A DNA stretch of 64,000 nt from Vibrio aestuarianus (lineage in GTDB: Bacteria > Pseudomonadota > Gammaproteobacteria > Enterobacterales > Vibrionaceae): NCBI RefSeq assembly GCF_012395185.1, contig NZ_JAAZTU010000013.1, positions 1-64,000 of the forward strand, in the 5' to 3' direction. The position numbers and the translations under genes are program-made. Every line of letters starts with the position of its first letter. The first letter of the stretch is position 1. Positions 58,452 to 64,000 of the stretch are shown here, piece after piece. The notes under the pieces are model-generated. The model was not told the origin of the DNA, did no database searches, and saw nothing but the letters and a program-made list of their open reading frames with translations.

Positions 58452-58811
58452 ATGACAAAGATTCTCGCTGTTGACGATTCTGTTTCAATCCGCCAAATGC
58501 TTAGTCACACATTGAAAGATGCGGGCTATGAGGTTGAAACAGCCAATGATGGAAGTGATGCGTTGCGCAAGGCGCAGCAGACAAAGTTTGACGTTGTTAT
58601 CTCTGACGTCAATATGCCTATCATGGGCGGGTTTGATTTGGTAAGAGCAATAAGAGGGAAACCACAGTACAAATTCATCCCCATTTTAATGCTAACGACT
58701 GAAACCAGTATGGAAAAAAAGCAAGAGGGAAAATCAGCAGGAGCAACGGGGTGGTTGGTCAAGCCATTTAACCCTGACACTTTATTAAAAACACTGAAAC
58801 GCGTTATTTAA
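58452..58811 (+). CDS. cheY: CheY-like response regulator
   Basis: 119 residues, a single receiver domain. Acidic pocket Asp8/Asp9, phosphorylation site Asp52 (VVISDVNMP), Thr82/83, and Lys104 (LVKPFNP), all as expected. It should take phosphate from the CheA encoded next. RBS AAGGAAA before ATG 58452. Whether it contacts the flagellar motor or a non-motile output is unknown, since vibrio chromosome II arrays are not the main motility system. Confidence 0.9.
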   Translation: MTKILAVDDSVSIRQMLSHTLKDAGYEVETANDGSDALRKAQQTKFDVVISDVNMPIMGGFDLVRAIRGKPQYKFIPILMLTTETSMEKKQEGKSAGATGWLVKPFNPDTLLKTLKRVI

Positions 58812-58871
58812 AAATAGAACCATATAAAAAAACACCATCATAAATAACAATATCAATTGGCAGGAATATCT

Positions 58872-60959
58872 ATGGCTCTAGACATGGAAATGTTGCGCAA
58901 GATGTTTTACGAAGAATGTCGTGAAAATCTTGAAGTACTTGAAAGTGTACTACTTAACCTTGATCCTCTCGAGGTTGACAACGAGACCATTAATACTATT
59001 TTTCGTGCCGCTCATTCGATAAAAGGTGGAGCCGCTACGTTTAACTTACTTGATATCAGTGAGTTCACTCATTCGGTTGAAGCGTATTTGGATTTGGTGC
59101 GAAATGAACAAGCAACGTTAACTGCTCAAAGTGTTGATATTCTCCTTAAAGGTGGCGATTGCATCCGAAACATGCTCGAAGGATACGAAAGTGGTATCGA
59201 TGTTGATCATGATCTTAAACAAAAAGTTAGCCATTCTTTGCAAGCGTTATTGTCGATAAGTAATGAAGAGCAAGTACTGGATAATGCTCAGCAACCAAAC
59301 GCTGAATTAAAGAGCCCTCTCGAAAATCATAATGCAAACACCCGTTGGGAGATCGTCTTTTCGCCTCATCAAGAACTGTTTTTTAGCGGTAATGATCCAT
59401 TGAGACTCTTACGCGAACTCAAAGAACTCGATGAGCAATGCACTATAGAGGTTCAGCAAGATACTCTCCCCGAGCTTGCTGAAATCGAGGCTGAACTTTG
59501 CTATTTAGGTTGGACGATTACCTTAAATGGTTGCATTGATGAAAATGATATTCGTGAGATTTTCGAATGGGTTGAAGATCAATGTGACTTGGCGATTTCA
59601 CGGCTAGAGATCGGCGTTCAAATGACACCTCCTCATGCAGATCAACCGACAGTAGAATCGAGCAATAGGCAGGAAGACGTCTTATCTGTTGTGACGATAC
59701 CAACTTCTGACCTTTCTCCTAAAGCAACTAAAGCGGCGAAACCCGAATCGAGTGTTAGCTCAATTCGGGTTGATATCGATAAAGTTGATAGCTTAATTAA
59801 CCTGGTGGGGGAGTTAGTCATTACGCAATCAATGCTGACTGAAATTGGTAATGATTTCAGTATGGATAAGCTGGAAAAACTTAAAGCTGGCCTCGCTCAA
59901 CTGCTGCAAAATAGTAAAGATCTACAAGAAAATGTACTCAATATCAGAATGTTACCCATGAGTTTTGCTTTTAGCCGTTTTCCTCGCTTAGTTCGAGATT
60001 TGTGCGGTCGGCTTGAAAAGAAAGTTGAACTGAATATTGTCGGAGAAAACACCGAGTTAGATAAAACGGTATTGGAACGCATTGTTGATCCACTAGTGCA
60101 CCTAGTGCGAAATGGCATTGATCACGGTATTGAACAGCCGCAATTTCGCCTTGATCAAGGCAAGGCGGAAACCGGTACGATAGAACTCCATGCTTACCAT
60201 CAAGGTGGTTCAATTATTGTTGAAGTAAAAGATGATGGTGCAGGTATTGATTGTGAAAGAATATGGCAAAAAGCCATAGAAAAAGGTGTGCTTCCTAAAG
60301 ACTCTCGGCGTGAAGACATCTCTGATAAACAGATACTTAACCTCATTTTCGCCCCCGGTTTTTCAACAGCAGAGCAAGTTTCAGATATCTCTGGTCGAGG
60401 TGTCGGCATGGATGTGGTGAAACGAAACATTGAAGAGCTCGGTGGCCATATTGAAGTGGAATCAACGCTTGGTAAAGGCAGTCATTTCACCATTAGCTTA
60501 CCGCTCACCTTAGCCATTTTGGATGGGCAATTGGTTAAAGTAGGCGGTGAAGTTTATATCATTCCTCTTCTGACGATCATCGAATCTATTCAAATTAATC
60601 ATGCCAACATCAAATATGCCGCTGGTGGGGTTGAACTGTACCGCTTACGGGAAGAAAACATCCCTATCTTACGTCTGCAAGATGAGCTTGAGATGGGGGA
60701 AAGTGGAGAGTTAAGCGATAGGATTATTTGCTTTGTCGAGGCGGCAGGCAACCGAGTCGGGCTATTGGTCGATGAGTTATTGGATCAGCAGCAAGTTGTG
60801 ATTAAAAGCTTAGATTCCAACTACAGCAAAGTATCCGGTATCTCGGGCGCTACGATTTTAGGCGACGGCTCAGTTTCTCTGATATTAGATATTCAAGGTT
60901 TAATTTCAGCGTACTCAAATCGCCGTTCAAATCCCTCATCCAAAATTATTGCAGCCTAA
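58872..60959 (+). CDS. cheA: Chemotaxis histidine kinase CheA
   Basis: 695 residues from ATG 58872 (MALDMEMLRKMFYEEC), preceded by CAGGAA; a start at 58857 would add five residues. Hpt domain with phosphorylated His48 (RAAHSIKGGAATF), a linker region of about 130-290, dimerisation helices, the ATP-binding domain (LVRNGIDHGIE, VEVKDDGAGID, GRGVGMDVV), then a CheW-like domain to the end. It receives receptor signals through CheW and phosphorylates CheY. A repeat element begins directly after its stop. Confidence 0.95.
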   Translation: MALDMEMLRKMFYEECRENLEVLESVLLNLDPLEVDNETINTIFRAAHSIKGGAATFNLLDISEFTHSVEAYLDLVRNEQATLTAQSVDILLKGGDCIRNMLEGYESGIDVDHDLKQKVSHSLQALLSISNEEQVLDNAQQPNAELKSPLENHNANTRWEIVFSPHQELFFSGNDPLRLLRELKELDEQCTIEVQQDTLPELAEIEAELCYLGWTITLNGCIDENDIREIFEWVEDQCDLAISRLEIGVQMTPPHADQPTVESSNRQEDVLSVVTIPTSDLSPKATKAAKPESSVSSIRVDIDKVDSLINLVGELVITQSMLTEIGNDFSMDKLEKLKAGLAQLLQNSKDLQENVLNIRMLPMSFAFSRFPRLVRDLCGRLEKKVELNIVGENTELDKTVLERIVDPLVHLVRNGIDHGIEQPQFRLDQGKAETGTIELHAYHQGGSIIVEVKDDGAGIDCERIWQKAIEKGVLPKDSRREDISDKQILNLIFAPGFSTAEQVSDISGRGVGMDVVKRNIEELGGHIEVESTLGKGSHFTISLPLTLAILDGQLVKVGGEVYIIPLLTIIESIQINHANIKYAAGGVELYRLREENIPILRLQDELEMGESGELSDRIICFVEAAGNRVGLLVDELLDQQQVVIKSLDSNYSKVSGISGATILGDGSVSLILDIQGLISAYSNRRSNPSSKIIAA

Positions 60960-61087
60960 TATACCCAAACAACTTGAAGTTGCAGGTAGGCGGCAAGTGA
61001 GTTCATCCCCATGAGCATAGATAAACTATGTGATTGGGGTGAGCGAATGTAGCCAACACCGCTGCAACTTCAAGTAGGAAGGGTATA
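60960..61087. repeat. Palindromic intergenic repeat, copy 4, inside the che operon
   Basis: 128 bp in the opposite orientation to copy 3: TATACCCAAACAACTTGAAG at the left, CAACTTCAAGTAGGAAGGGT at the right. It begins at the base after the cheA stop and ends 20 bp before cheW, so it fills the gap and will fold into a long hairpin in the mRNA. Confidence 0.92.
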
Positions 61088-61107
61088 AAGATGAAAAGGA
61101 AGAAGGA

Positions 61108-61635
61108 ATGGAAGCAGAATATTCATCAACTCATCAAAATACGGCTCAAGCGCAAAGCGTGTTGAATGCATTGTACGAAGAACGCAGTAGCGCCGCTGAT
61201 TTTCTAAGTTTCCGTCTTGCTAAAGAACTTTATGGCGTCGCTATTCAGGATGTGGAAGAGATTAGAGTATGGGAACAACCCACGCCAATTCCTCATGCTC
61301 CTGAATTTGTTAAAGGGGTCATTAATATGCGAGGCATGATCGTCCCTATTATTGATCTACGCATTCGCTTTGGGGTTTCACCTTGTGAGTACTTACCAAC
61401 TACGGTCGTATTGGTATTGCACTGTCAACAAGAGGAACAACAAAGAGTCATGGGGTTGGTTGTTGACGCTGTCAGTGATGTTATTGCTCAAGGTGAGAAT
61501 GTGCTCTTTCCTGCGATTGGTGAAACTACCGCGGCATCTTACTTACTTGGTTTACTCAATGTTGGTGATGAAGTGATGTCACTGCTTGATACCCATGAGC
61601 TTCTCGATATGCAGCGCATTTTAGGTGGAGAGTAG
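61108..61635 (+). CDS. cheW: CheW adaptor 1
   Basis: 175 residues, with a polar 28-residue lead and then a CheW domain (FLSFRLAKELYGVAIQDVEEI, PEFVKGVINMRGMIVPIIDLR). It couples receptors to CheA. RBS AGGAAGAAGGA before ATG 61108. 3 bp before the second cheW; the two share the domain but are clearly different, so they may serve different receptors or positions in the array. Confidence 0.92.
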   Translation: MEAEYSSTHQNTAQAQSVLNALYEERSSAADFLSFRLAKELYGVAIQDVEEIRVWEQPTPIPHAPEFVKGVINMRGMIVPIIDLRIRFGVSPCEYLPTTVVLVLHCQQEEQQRVMGLVVDAVSDVIAQGENVLFPAIGETTAASYLLGLLNVGDEVMSLLDTHELLDMQRILGGE

Positions 61636-61638
61636 CTT

Positions 61639-64000
<2,362 letters not shown>

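Overview
The window is a piece of the small chromosome (chromosome II) of a Vibrio. The main evidence is a complete chromosome II replication and partition module: parB2, parA2, an origin full of Dam-site 12-mers, and rctB (658 codons). Five sites match the chromosome II parS pattern NTTTACANTGTAAAN. The neighbours of rctB (a YeeN/YebC protein, a beta-hydroxyacid dehydrogenase, a cheY-cheA-cheW-cheW-MCP cluster) are as I remember them beside ori2 in other vibrios. Species is not fixed by the sequence. Pectin use, a LacZ and a three-PAS Aer2-like receptor would suit V. vulnificus or a relative, but that is a guess.

Layout. (1) 0.2-14.9 kb: pectin/oligogalacturonide use. An ABC importer (togMNAB) is followed by the PL2 lyase pelW and a MATE transporter; then come an SSS symporter, oligogalacturonide lyase ogl, uronate isomerase uxaC and an unassigned heparinase II/III-fold protein. 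Two KdgR-like boxes and a CRP-like site lie in front of the two transporter units. (2) 15-25.5 kb: glycogen/maltodextrin genes glgP, malQ and glgB on the minus strand, diverging from the activator gene malT across a region with MalT-box-like and CRP-like motifs. (3) 25.5-27.8 kb: yibL and a Cache-domain chemoreceptor. (4) 27.9-39.1 kb: a galactoside cluster with a MelB-type symporter, GH36 alpha-galactosidase, LamB-type porin, MalM-like lipoprotein, LacZ and a GalR/GalS-type repressor. Gal-operator-like palindromes occur in front of the symporter, galactosidase and porin genes. (5) 39.1-46.7 kb: LysE exporter with a divergent Lrp regulator, ldhA, two small proteins, hpf, arfB, tmcA and an orphan PotD-like protein. 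(6) 46.7-52.4 kb: parB2-parA2-ori2-rctB. (7) 52.5-57.6 kb: S33-type lipoprotein hydrolase, small conserved proteins, yeeN and a dehydrogenase. (8) 58.2-64 kb: start of a chemotaxis operon resembling the vibrio chromosome II cluster, ending in a truncated soluble receptor with three PAS domains.

Four copies of a palindromic intergenic repeat (about 97-128 bp, MITE-like) occur at 14.9, 54.7, 57.6 and 61.0 kb; the last separates cheA from cheW. I saw no rRNA or tRNA gene, CRISPR array, transposase or prophage.
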